Shown here in pieces: positions 7,013 through 13,543 of a DNA stretch of 13,543 nt (the stretch's first letter is position 1; the number at the start of each line of letters is the position of its first letter). The stretch is from RPQK01 sp041946865. GTDB taxonomy: Bacteria; Acidobacteriota; UBA6911; RPQK01. The notes under the pieces were generated by a model. The model worked only from the letters and a program-made list of their open reading frames with translations, did no database searches and was not told the DNA's origin. The DNA lies in NCBI GenBank assembly GCA_041946865.1, contig JBHGBF010000278.1, forward strand, positions 1-13,543, given 5' to 3'. A program made the translations under genes and the position numbers.

Positions 7013-7573
7013 CTACGGCTTCTCTTCGCTCAGCTGGATCGACGGGGCGCGGAAGGTCGCCGGATCATTGTTAAGCCCCGCTTTGTAGTTGATCACCTCG
7101 AGTCTTTCGGGGATTACCTTGATGAGGACGAGATTCTTCAAGCCGGGAAAGGCCTGGTCCCAATAGGCCCTCTTGCGCTTCTGTATCTCGTTCATATCGT
7201 CGACCAGGATCGCCTTCCCACTGAGGGCGACGTAACCGATCGCCTTCGCGTGGTCTGAGTAATAAAGACAGACCCGAGGGTCCTTCTGTATCTCGCGCAC
7301 CTTTCGGCTGCGCGTGTTGGTGGCGAACCACACGGACATGTCCTCTTCCGGAGGAAAAGGATTCATGGTGCGGACTTGCGGGCGGCCTGTCTCATCCACA
7401 GTCGCAAGCGCGCAGTAGGTCTGGGCGGCCATGATCTCCCGGGCGGCGGCGATCATTTTGGCTCGGTCAGAAGCCGGAGGCCCATTCTGAGTTTGCGCGG
7501 CCGAGACAAGAGCAAACTCCGCGATGAACAGCAGCAACACCAAGAAGAACGGATGCGGTGAAGAATTCTTCAT
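7013..7573 (-). CDS. Exported pyridoxamine 5'-phosphate oxidase-fold (FMN-binding split barrel) protein
   Basis: A 186-residue protein starting at the ATG at 7573, with AAAGGAG eight bases before it. Residues 1-26 form a signal peptide (basic start, FFLVLLLFIAEFALV core, SAA cleavage region). The mature part is a split-barrel domain of the pyridoxamine-phosphate-oxidase/general-stress-protein-26 type: YCALATVDETGRPQVRTM at about 53-70, VWFATNTRSRKVREIQKDPR at 81-100, then LYYSD and a GKAILVDD strand. Such proteins usually bind flavin or another cofactor in the cytoplasm, so the export signal is unusual; the substrate is unknown. Remnants of other genes flank it on both sides (PIN domain downstream, SMP-30-like upstream). 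It lies 216 bases after the hydrogenase protease gene and is probably not part of that operon. Confidence 0.8.
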   Translation of the reverse strand: MKNSSPHPFFLVLLLFIAEFALVSAAQTQNGPPASDRAKMIAAAREIMAAQTYCALATVDETGRPQVRTMNPFPPEEDMSVWFATNTRSRKVREIQKDPRVCLYYSDHAKAIGYVALSGKAILVDDMNEIQKRKRAYWDQAFPGLKNLVLIKVIPERLEVINYKAGLNNDPATFRAPSIQLSEEKP

Positions 7574-7640
7574 TTGGCCTGACTCCTTTGGTTTGGCGGT
7601 TCTAAACACCGTGATTTGGGAATCGCATGGAGAGGAATCC

Positions 7641-7788
7641 GAGGAGCGGTGAACCGGGTCTCCCGGTACGCGCCCGGTGCGCCCCCGAAGGCGATGGTGC
7701 TGGGCCGTTTCAGGATTTCGACAGTGTTCATCAGTCGCCCGGACGGATCGTAGACGAAAATCGTTCCTGCCGCAATGCCGCAAGCTGG
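7641..7788 (-). pseudogene. Possible C-terminal remnant of an SMP-30/gluconolactonase-like protein
   Basis: Between the hydrogenase protease stop and the oxidase-like gene, one minus-strand frame reads GTIFVYDPSGRLMNTVEI followed by LKRPSTIAFGGAPG. That resembles the last propeller blade of SMP-30/gluconolactonase proteins, where a 'VFDP-G-L' strand is followed by 'P-N-AFGG'. The expected 'TLYVT' strand is degraded and nothing precedes it. There is no start codon or ribosome site. The match is short, so this is a suggestion only. Confidence 0.35.
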
Positions 7789-7789
7789 G

Positions 7790-8281
7790 TCACCGGGCCG
7801 CAACCTGGCCATGCTGCGGCTCTGTTCGATCCTGCATGATTTCATTTAGAACCAGCCGGACAACGTTCGGCACCTGGCGGCTGACCTTCTCCGAAAGATC
7901 CAGCCCGAACTGAATTCGTTCCGGCTGAATCCCGAGAAAGACGACTTCATGCGGCGGGCATCCGAGCCGGACGGTCACGAGGTAGCTCTCGAGAAAGCCA
8001 AATTCATGAAGAGAGCCGATAGAGGCGGTTCGCCGCACCAGGTCATGGACGGTGAACCGGTAAACGGTCCCCGGTTCACCGTCGCCGTCGGTCGCATCGA
8101 TCACGATCACTTTCTCACGATCGGCAATGACGTCGATGAGGTCTGCTCCCGATGTCCCGCCGTCTAGCGCGTCGACCCCCGGCGGAAGGTCCATTCGCCG
8201 CAGTTCTTCCACGACATGGACGCCGACGCCTTCGTCCTGAAGCAGGATGTTGCCGATTCCGAGAACAAGGACGGGTCCCAT
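7790..8281 (-). CDS. Hydrogenase maturation endopeptidase (HyaD/HybD/HoxM family)
   Basis: A 163-residue cytoplasmic endopeptidase that removes the C-terminal extension of the [NiFe] hydrogenase large subunit once nickel is in place. The family pattern is complete: VLGIGNILLQDEGVGVHVVE at residues 5-24 with the acidic pair Asp16/Glu17, Asp62 in VIVIDAT, and His92 in SLHEFG. These correspond to the nickel-sensing Glu16, Asp62 and His93 of E. coli HybD. The ATG at 8281 was chosen because the GxGN motif must follow closely; longer in-frame starts run back into the large-subunit gene. GGAG precedes it. It starts 11 bases after the large-subunit stop, so it is cotranscribed and its substrate is evidently that subunit. 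Confidence 0.93.
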   Translation of the reverse strand: MGPVLVLGIGNILLQDEGVGVHVVEELRRMDLPPGVDALDGGTSGADLIDVIADREKVIVIDATDGDGEPGTVYRFTVHDLVRRTASIGSLHEFGFLESYLVTVRLGCPPHEVVFLGIQPERIQFGLDLSEKVSRQVPNVVRLVLNEIMQDRTEPQHGQVAAR

Positions 8282-8292
8282 ACCCGGCTCCA

Positions 8293-9732
8293 CTAAGACG
8301 GAAGGCTGACCGCAAACCGGCTCGCCTTTGAGTCCGGCCGGGCCACGTGGACCGCGCAACCCAGGCACGGGTCAAATGAATGGACAACGCGCAACACTTC
8401 AATAGGCTGAGCATTATCCTCGACCGTTATTCCCATGAGTGCTTCCTCAATCGGTCCGGGCCGTCCGAAATCGTCCCGCGGCGAGGCGTTCCAAGCGGTG
8501 GGAGTCACGATCTGATAGCGGCTTACCTTGCTGCTCGAGATCTGCATCCAGTGGCCCAACGCCCCGCGCGGCGCCTCTGTCAATCCTACACCGCTTGCAC
8601 TTGCCGGGATGGGGGCGGATTTGAGAGTCGGGCCGCCGACAACGAGGAGATTCAGCCACTCGTCCATGGCGTTTGCGATCTTCTGTGCCTCCAGGGCCCT
8701 GGCCATCAGCCGGTCCATGACGGACACACCTCGGCGGTAATCCTGGTTGACCCACATCCGGGCGAGCGGCCCCACTTCGTGAGGCTTTCCCAGGTAGCGG
8801 GGCGCCTTGAGCCACGAATAGGCGCCGGCCTTCCCAGCGTCAGGCGTAGTCGCGCCGTTGACCGGCGTCAGGTCTCCACTTTGAGGGGTATACCACGAAT
8901 ACCTCACGTACTCCTTGATCTGATTGGTATCGACAGCGCCATCGGAGTTGTCGGTGTAGCGGCCCCGTTTCAGCAGCTTTGACGATCCCGTGGCGTTCAC
9001 GTCGAAAACGCCGAAAGCAAGCAGATTTCCGCTGCCTTTCCCGATCGAATAGTAGGCCGGGAAAAGAGTCGCGAGTTGATCCGTGTCTGGAACGAGCACG
9101 TTCGAGATGAAAGTGCGCAGTTCGGCCAGGAGCGTGCGGAAACTGGTGACCTTGTCTTTGGTCACCATATCGGTGCAGCCGCCTAAGGTGAAGCTGGCCG
9201 TCGTCGGCATTCGACCGGCGAAAATGGCGCCCATCTGGTGGGCTTTCCGACGCATCTCGAACGCTTTCACATAGTGGTTCACGTACGGCTGCGCCCGGGT
9301 GCCGGTGAGCATATCCGGACAGACATAACGCGGCATCCAAGGCGACATATCGAGTAGTCCGGTCGTATTGATGTAGTCGGGAACGGCGAGGTGGTAGAAG
9401 TGGAGGATGTGCGACTGAAGGAAATTGGCGCCAAGCGTCAGGTTTCGCATGATTCTGCCATTATCGGTCGGCTGGATCTTATAGGCGGACTCGAGATTAA
9501 GCGAAGAAGCCATCCCGTGCGAAATCGGACACACGCCGCAGATTCGCTGTGTGTAGTGGATGGAGTCACGGGGATCGCGCCCTTTCAGAATGCTCTCGAA
9601 ACCTCGGAACATCGTCCCGGCGCTTCGCGCCTCAACCACTTTCGGGGTGCCCATTGCATTGTCAACTACGACTTCAATATCCAGGTGGCCTTCCACTCTT
9701 GTAAGAGGGCCAAGGTTTATAGTTGTCTGCAT
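8293..9732 (-). CDS. [NiFe] hydrogenase large subunit, group 1
   Basis: A 479-residue catalytic subunit that binds the Ni-Fe(CN)2CO centre and oxidises H2 (or evolves it). Nickel ligands are Cys65 and Cys68 in RICGVCPISHG and Cys456 and Cys459 in DPCLGCAVH. The last ligand codon is TGC, so this is a cysteine and not a selenocysteine enzyme. Glu14 in TRVEGH matches the proton-transfer glutamate. Cleavage after His462 would release a 17-residue tail ending SLPS, the substrate of the endopeptidase encoded next. The subunit has no signal of its own and should be exported bound to the small subunit. It is shorter than the roughly 550-600 residues of many group 1 enzymes. A GAGGAG ribosome site precedes the ATG, 27 bases after the small-subunit stop. 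Confidence 0.95.
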   Translation of the reverse strand: MQTTINLGPLTRVEGHLDIEVVVDNAMGTPKVVEARSAGTMFRGFESILKGRDPRDSIHYTQRICGVCPISHGMASSLNLESAYKIQPTDNGRIMRNLTLGANFLQSHILHFYHLAVPDYINTTGLLDMSPWMPRYVCPDMLTGTRAQPYVNHYVKAFEMRRKAHQMGAIFAGRMPTTASFTLGGCTDMVTKDKVTSFRTLLAELRTFISNVLVPDTDQLATLFPAYYSIGKGSGNLLAFGVFDVNATGSSKLLKRGRYTDNSDGAVDTNQIKEYVRYSWYTPQSGDLTPVNGATTPDAGKAGAYSWLKAPRYLGKPHEVGPLARMWVNQDYRRGVSVMDRLMARALEAQKIANAMDEWLNLLVVGGPTLKSAPIPASASGVGLTEAPRGALGHWMQISSSKVSRYQIVTPTAWNASPRDDFGRPGPIEEALMGITVEDNAQPIEVLRVVHSFDPCLGCAVHVARPDSKASRFAVSLPS

Positions 9733-9759
9733 TTCAAGAAAACTCCTCTCAAAATGAGT

Positions 9760-10629
9760 TCAAGATTTGAAGAAAGGACGAAGCTCATTGAACTTGCTGC
9801 TCGCACAGCCATGACAAGGCACACGCGTCCCGATACACCAGTTTGTGCCGTACGTATTCGCAGCGCCGGTATTCCAGCGTCGTACGGGGCAGTCCGCTTT
9901 GGTCACGGGCCCGCGGCAGCCCAGTTCCTTCATGCAACCGTACTGGCCCAGCGCTCTGGCCGGCGTTGTTCCCTTCAATGGGCAGCGATCATGGACGGTC
10001 TTCTCGAAGAACATCTTCGGCCGTCCTTCGGCATCGAGCACGGGCACAGTACCGTACTTCAACATATAGGCTACGGTCCCGACGATCCAATCCGGGTGAC
10101 TCGGGCATCCCGGGATCCGGATCACTCGTTTCGTTGTCCCGATGAGGGTCTGCACGTCAATAGCCTGCGTCGGGTTTGGAGGCGCCGCCGCTACGCCTCC
10201 ATAGGCAGCACAGGTTCCAACTGCCATCACGTAAGGTGTCTTGGCGGCATAGGCCTTTACCCCGTCTGCCGCCGTGAGGCCAGGCCATAGGTTGCAGTAC
10301 GTTCCGCTCGCGCCGGTCGGCACCGCACCTTCTACTACCAGGACATAGTTGCCTTTTGAGAACGCCGCTTCCGCGGCTGACCGTGCCAGCATCCCGGCCG
10401 CAGCCATAAGATTCGGGTGAAAATTAAGATCAAGGGTGTTGACGACAAGGCTGTCAATCGTGTCGTAATAAATGCTGTTCAGCAAAGAAACTGAGCATCC
10501 GGTACAACTTTGCGCTTGCAGCCAAATGACTGAAAGGCCTCCCTCTGCTGCGAGGGCGTCCACCTTAGCGCCAAAGGCGGCCGCAATAACAGCAGAAGCC
10601 TTGAGAAAATCACGACGAGTCAGTGACAT
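9760..10629 (-). CDS. [NiFe] hydrogenase small subunit, Tat-exported
   Basis: A 289-residue electron-transfer subunit. The N-terminus SLTRRDFLKAS, with a hydrophobic alanine-rich stretch to about residue 28, is a twin-arginine export signal. Proximal cluster ligands are Cys42, Cys45, Cys140 and Cys175; distal ligands are His213, Cys216, Cys232 and Cys238. At the medial site Cys247, Cys272 and Cys275 are joined by Cys265 in NWCIG, where most group 1 enzymes have proline (NWPIG). A [4Fe-4S] medial cluster in place of [3Fe-4S] is therefore likely, with about six extra residues inserted before it. The extra proximal cysteines of O2-tolerant enzymes are missing (CTGCS; Gly at the second site). No C-terminal membrane helix follows, so the enzyme is probably soluble in the periplasm. 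An AAAGGAGGGG ribosome site precedes the ATG. Confidence 0.94.
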   Translation of the reverse strand: MSLTRRDFLKASAVIAAAFGAKVDALAAEGGLSVIWLQAQSCTGCSVSLLNSIYYDTIDSLVVNTLDLNFHPNLMAAAGMLARSAAEAAFSKGNYVLVVEGAVPTGASGTYCNLWPGLTAADGVKAYAAKTPYVMAVGTCAAYGGVAAAPPNPTQAIDVQTLIGTTKRVIRIPGCPSHPDWIVGTVAYMLKYGTVPVLDAEGRPKMFFEKTVHDRCPLKGTTPARALGQYGCMKELGCRGPVTKADCPVRRWNTGAANTYGTNWCIGTRVPCHGCASSKFNELRPFFKS

Positions 10630-11387
10630 CTGACCCCTCCTTTCGTTAACAAACCGGCCTGCAATGAGGACGGTCGGTGAATAGATCGCCGAGATGCCAG
10701 GGACGGGGAATTGACGACTTACGACCGAGGATCAGGCCCCGTCCGACGACAAATCCTGATCGCCAATCGGCAATTCCTGGTCCCCGGCGGCTGTGCGGTC
10801 CAGAAGCTGCGGCGATACCCCATGATCGAGTTTTTGAACCATCGTAGAGGCTTGCTCGGTGACCACTCTCCTCCTCGGCCTCGTGGCGGCTTGCGCAAAA
10901 CGGCCTGCCTTGGCCCGCTGCCCTCAGTCTCGCCACCTGGAACTCGGGAGGCCTGGAGTCTGTGCGACAGCGCAAGAAGAAGTGAAAATCGGCAGGATCA
11001 GCGAAAGAGCCCGGACCGCTCGTGAGGGGAGAGGTAATAAAACCGAAAACAGACCTCACAACAACTTCCTCCAACTTCGAGGTTGGCATCCGATGCTCGA
11101 TCCGCACTGAATGCCGGCGCCTGTCCAAACTGCCTGGTCTTCCCCCCACGGACCGGACGCTCAGGCGAAGACCTTATCATAGGGTTTACAACCGGACTAA
11201 GTGATTTTTGTAACACTTTTGTGAAAAGCTGTAATGTATTGACAGCCTGCAAAAAGGTTAAGTGCTTAGTTTTCAGCTTATTATCCTGTAGCTGCTCAGG
11301 TTGAAAATTTCCGAGGAAGCATTACGGAGTGTCGCCTCATTCAACATGCCGACCTGAAAGAGGGGCAATCGTGCGTGGTTGCTGCGG
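10630..11387. other. Gene-free region upstream of the hydrogenase operon
   Basis: These 758 bases hold no convincing gene; the open frames are short, proline/arginine-rich and without domain character. The region should contain the hydrogenase promoter. Bases about 11180-11290 are conspicuously AT-rich against a GC-rich background. On the minus strand TTAACC and TACATT stand 17 bases apart there, a weak promoter candidate that would leave a leader of about 600 bases. An inverted TTACAA/TTGTAA pair lies at about 11186-11213. A long palindrome near 10.7 kb is listed separately. Confidence 0.6.
10697..10787. repeat. Long imperfect palindrome upstream of the hydrogenase genes
   Basis: The outer arms 10697-10713 and 10771-10787 pair at 14 of 17 positions plus one G-U wobble. 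Inside, 10715-10717 pair with 10767-10769, and the 7-base arms 10730-10736 and 10755-10761 pair perfectly around an 18-base loop. The whole can fold into a roughly 90-nt stem. It lies 68 bases before the start codon of the hydrogenase small subunit, in its probable leader. It may be an untranslated-region structure or a copy of a mobile palindromic element. Confidence 0.55.
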
Positions 11388-12410
11388 CTATGACTTCGGC
11401 GCGGTGTAGCCTTTCTTGGCGCGGACTCTAAGGCCTTTTTCCTTGGCCTCGCGGACCTGGACGTCGACTCGGCGCCAGGTCCCGTCTTTGGCTGAATTAC
11501 TCGAGATATAGCCAAGCCGGTACTGGTTGCGCAGATCCTGGGCAATCGAGGCGAACGCAGGCTTCAGCTGGTCGACATTTTCCGGGAAAATCACCCTCCC
11601 GCCTGCCATGTCGGCGATATCCGTGATCGCCTTTGTGACTTTCTCGCGCTCTGACTTGAAGACACCGAAGAAGCCTCCCTCACTGGAGAGATCAGAATCC
11701 AGAAAGGCCACGATGTGCACCTGGACATCTGCCTCCTGGATCTTGGCGAGGACCTCGTTCAACTTGTAGTAGCTGTCCTTATCTTCGCCGTCGGTGAAGA
11801 CGATGATGGCCTTGCGCGGTTCACTGCCTTCGCGCGCCTGGTCGACGGCCAGCAAGATCGCGTCGTACAAAGCGGTACCGCCGGAGACGACGAGATTGTC
11901 GAGGGCATCCGTGATGTCCTCCTGGTCCTTGGTAAAACCTTCCTCGAGCGAAACCTCGTCGTTGAATTTGATCAGGAAGAGCTCATTCTCGGGATTGTTC
12001 TGCGCCAGAAACAGCTTGATGGCGTCGATGACACTGTCGATTTTCTGGCGCATGCTGCCGCTGCAGTCCACCACGATTCCCAGGGTTGACGGCATGTCGG
12101 CCAGGCCGAAATAGGTGACCTGCTGCGGGACCTTGTCTTCTAGGACAGTGAAATCTTCCTTCTTCAGCCCCGGAACCAACTGGTTCGCCTTGTCGTAGAC
12201 AGCGGCGTAGACTACAACCTGGTCCACGGCTGCTCGGAACTGCGGGCTTCGTCCAGGCCGGTTGGATGGCAGGTGAGGGGGTTGTTCCTTGGCGCGCTCC
12301 TTGTTGTCCTGAGCCTGTGCAGCTCGAACCTCCTGAGCAGGATTGAGAGCGAGAATGGCGCCCGCCGTCAGGAGCAGCAGCGCGAAGAGGAAGAAATGAA
12401 CTCTGGGCAT
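11388..12410 (-). CDS. Secreted VWFA domain protein (Acidobacteria VWFA-related type), copy 1
   Basis: A 340-residue protein starting at the ATG at 12410, which has TGGAGGA just upstream and an immediate signal peptide (FFLFALLLLTAGAILAL core, cleavage near AQA). Longer in-frame starts reach into the preceding gene. After a charged linker and an N-terminal strand region (VPGLKKEDFTVLED), the von Willebrand A domain has a complete metal-ion-dependent adhesion site: DCSGS at residues 115-119, Thr179 in SGGTALYDA and Asp207 in FTDGED. The C-terminus (LRNQYRLGY, then RRVDVQV and RAKKGYTAP) is the pattern of the VWFA-related family expanded in Acidobacteria. It is probably periplasmic or extracellular and binds proteins via a divalent metal; its partner is unknown. 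It is a paralogue of the gene 106 bases upstream and probably shares its transcript. Confidence 0.88.
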   Translation of the reverse strand: MPRVHFFLFALLLLTAGAILALNPAQEVRAAQAQDNKERAKEQPPHLPSNRPGRSPQFRAAVDQVVVYAAVYDKANQLVPGLKKEDFTVLEDKVPQQVTYFGLADMPSTLGIVVDCSGSMRQKIDSVIDAIKLFLAQNNPENELFLIKFNDEVSLEEGFTKDQEDITDALDNLVVSGGTALYDAILLAVDQAREGSEPRKAIIVFTDGEDKDSYYKLNEVLAKIQEADVQVHIVAFLDSDLSSEGGFFGVFKSEREKVTKAITDIADMAGGRVIFPENVDQLKPAFASIAQDLRNQYRLGYISSNSAKDGTWRRVDVQVREAKEKGLRVRAKKGYTAPKS

Positions 12411-12516
12411 AATCCTCCAGACGAAGAACAGCGGGAAACGTTTCAGCACCTGGTTCATCGCGTGGTGGACCAGCAGGCCCGATGCCGTGACTCGGAATCC
12501 CGAAAGCTCGGGTCCA

Positions 12517-13410
12517 TTACTTCTGCGGGGCAAAATAGCCCTCTTTGGCGCGTACGCTCAACCGCGGCAAACCTTCCGGCGGCTCGAGCCGCACCTTGAT
12601 CTTGCGCCACTTCCCGTCGAAATGCTTGTCCGATGGGCTGTACCCGAGCACGTACTGATTGCGAAGCTCGGTGTGGATCAGGTCGCAATAATAATCCAGC
12701 TGCTTAAAGCTGCTGGGGAAGAATGCCCTTCCTCCCGTCAACCTGACAATCTCGTTTATGATTCCGCGTCCGTAGCCGATGTCACCCTTCTCACCTATGA
12801 CATAGATCTGGGCATCGGACTCCTTGGCGAAGTCTTTCACTTCGCTGAACGTGTAGCGACTGCTGTTGTCCTCGCCGTCGGTGATGATAATGAGCGCCTT
12901 CTTGTCGTTCTTGGCCTGACGGATCTTCTCCAGACCCAGGTAGAGAGCGTCATAGAGCGCAGTCCGACCGGACGCGCTGGTGGTGGCGACATCCGCCGTA
13001 ATGTTCGTGCCCTTGGAAGTAAAGTCCTGAAGCAGCTCGGTCTGGTGGTTGAACCCGATCAGGAAGTACTCATCCTGCTCATCCCCCTGCTCCAGAAAAC
13101 GGACCACCGAGTTCCGGGCGCTGAGCATGTTGTCACCCATCGAACCGCTGATATCGAGGATGATCCCTACACTGAGCGGAGATTTGTCGTTCGAAAAGTG
13201 GCTGACCGTTTGTTCGACTTTGTTCTCAAAAACCTTGAAATGTTCCTTGTCCAGCCCGACCACATAGCGATTGAGAGAATCCGTCACCGTCACCCGGATG
13301 ACGACCGTATCGACGTCGACTTTGAATCTTGGCGGGATTTTCGGCTTCTGATCGGCCCACATCGATGCAGGGACGAGGCAAAGAAACACGAGAGCCGGGA
13401 GCCTTCTCAT
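12517..13410 (-). CDS. Secreted VWFA domain protein (Acidobacteria VWFA-related type), copy 2
   Basis: A 297-residue protein with a signal peptide (MRRLPALVFLCLVPASMWAD, cleavage near residue 19). It has the same layout as its neighbour: VVGLDKEHFKVFEN strand region, then a von Willebrand A domain with all metal-site residues (DISGS at 86-90, Thr150 in SGRTALYDA, Asp178 in ITDGED), then LRNQYVLGY and RAKEGYFAPQK. The ATG at 13410 is preceded by AGGT at modest strength, and TAAAAT stands about 13-18 bases before it, so the leader may be very short. It is first in a tandem pair on the minus strand. The duplicate is clear from shared order of motifs but the sequences have diverged widely, so the duplication is old. 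Ligand unknown. Confidence 0.88.
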   Translation of the reverse strand: MRRLPALVFLCLVPASMWADQKPKIPPRFKVDVDTVVIRVTVTDSLNRYVVGLDKEHFKVFENKVEQTVSHFSNDKSPLSVGIILDISGSMGDNMLSARNSVVRFLEQGDEQDEYFLIGFNHQTELLQDFTSKGTNITADVATTSASGRTALYDALYLGLEKIRQAKNDKKALIIITDGEDNSSRYTFSEVKDFAKESDAQIYVIGEKGDIGYGRGIINEIVRLTGGRAFFPSSFKQLDYYCDLIHTELRNQYVLGYSPSDKHFDGKWRKIKVRLEPPEGLPRLSVRAKEGYFAPQK

Positions 13411-13543
13411 AGCATTACCTATTTTAGCAGCTAGGCCAAAAGTTTGAGAAGCAAGTCATGAGCCAATTGGTAACCCCTCAGTTCTTTGTTCGGAGTGTGG
13501 CAGCAACGAGGAGAGAGGCCGGTGCTTTACCAAGCCTCGAAGG

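Noticed and set aside
6766..7258. Plus-strand open frames across 6766-7258
   Set aside because: They are antisense to the PIN remnant and the end of the oxidase-like gene, which explain the sequence better.
10895..10925. Possible sigma-54 promoter for the hydrogenase operon on the minus strand (GGCA...TTTTGC)
   Set aside because: The distance between the GG and GC elements is 11 bases and not the required 10, and sigma-54 spacing is strict.
10646..11149. Minus-strand open frame of 167 codons before the hydrogenase genes
   Set aside because: It is rich in Arg, Pro, Ser and Gly without regular pattern, lacks a ribosome site, and overlaps the long palindrome; more likely non-coding.
11239..11244. 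Perfect TTGACA on the plus strand
   Set aside because: No acceptable -10 box lies 16-18 bases downstream and no plus-strand gene follows.
12487..13434. Plus-strand open frame of 315 codons across the second VWFA gene
   Set aside because: It is antisense to a gene with a complete metal site and signal peptide; the translation has no recognisable features.
13458..13543. Plus-strand frame beginning ATG AGC CAA that stays open to the window end
   Set aside because: Only 28 codons are visible, the ribosome site is weak and nothing is recognisable; it cannot be judged without sequence beyond the window.

Overview
The window most likely comes from an Acidobacteriota genome, or a close environmental relative. 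It is GC-rich. It carries two adjacent secreted von Willebrand A proteins of the 'VWFA-related' type that is expanded in Acidobacteria, a large DUF5916-type outer-membrane protein, a stand-alone group 1 [NiFe] hydrogenase, and fragments of other genes. The phylum is inferred from gene content only.

Layout. (1) Bases 1-1772, plus strand: an orphan L-fucose-isomerase-family gene preceded by a near-perfect palindrome of LacI-operator type. (2) 1840-2921, minus strand: a two-gene unit, a membrane SPFH/band-7 protein followed with a one-base overlap by a small ribbon-helix-helix (Arc-like) protein. A good promoter precedes it, and an inverted repeat covers the -10. (3) 3024-5213, minus: a secreted CBM9-like/DUF5916 beta-barrel protein, with a strong hairpin past its stop. 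(4) 5214-5623 is a gene-free stretch with two strong hairpins. (5) 5624-6583, plus: a secreted protein whose C-terminus looks like a subtilisin propeptide (inhibitor I9) domain, broken by two compensating frameshifts. (6) 6584-7012: one arm of a perfect 58-bp inverted repeat, whose partner is at 2-59, and the C-terminal remnant of a PIN/VapC toxin. (7) 7013-7573, minus: an exported pyridoxamine-phosphate-oxidase-fold protein, preceded by a probable SMP-30 remnant. (8) 7790-10629, minus: a compact hydrogenase operon (Tat-exported small subunit, large subunit, maturation endopeptidase). (9) 10630-11387: gene-free, with a long imperfect palindrome and an AT-rich island. (10) 11388-13410, minus: tandem VWFA proteins.

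How the genes work together. The clearest functional unit is the hydrogenase. The protease should trim 17 residues from the large subunit after nickel insertion, and the pair should then leave by the Tat route under the small-subunit signal. No membrane anchor or cytochrome b gene is present, and a cysteine replaces the usual proline at the medial cluster. The SPFH and ribbon-helix-helix genes form a second unit that may be autoregulated. The middle of the window (about 5.2-7.8 kb) looks like a scar region of remnants, frameshifts and hairpins, bounded on one side by the 58-bp repeat. I found no RNA gene, CRISPR array or intact transposase. No clearly new system is evident. The most unusual items are the 58-bp inverted repeat pair, the medial-cluster cysteine with its insertion, and the broken I9-domain secreted protein.
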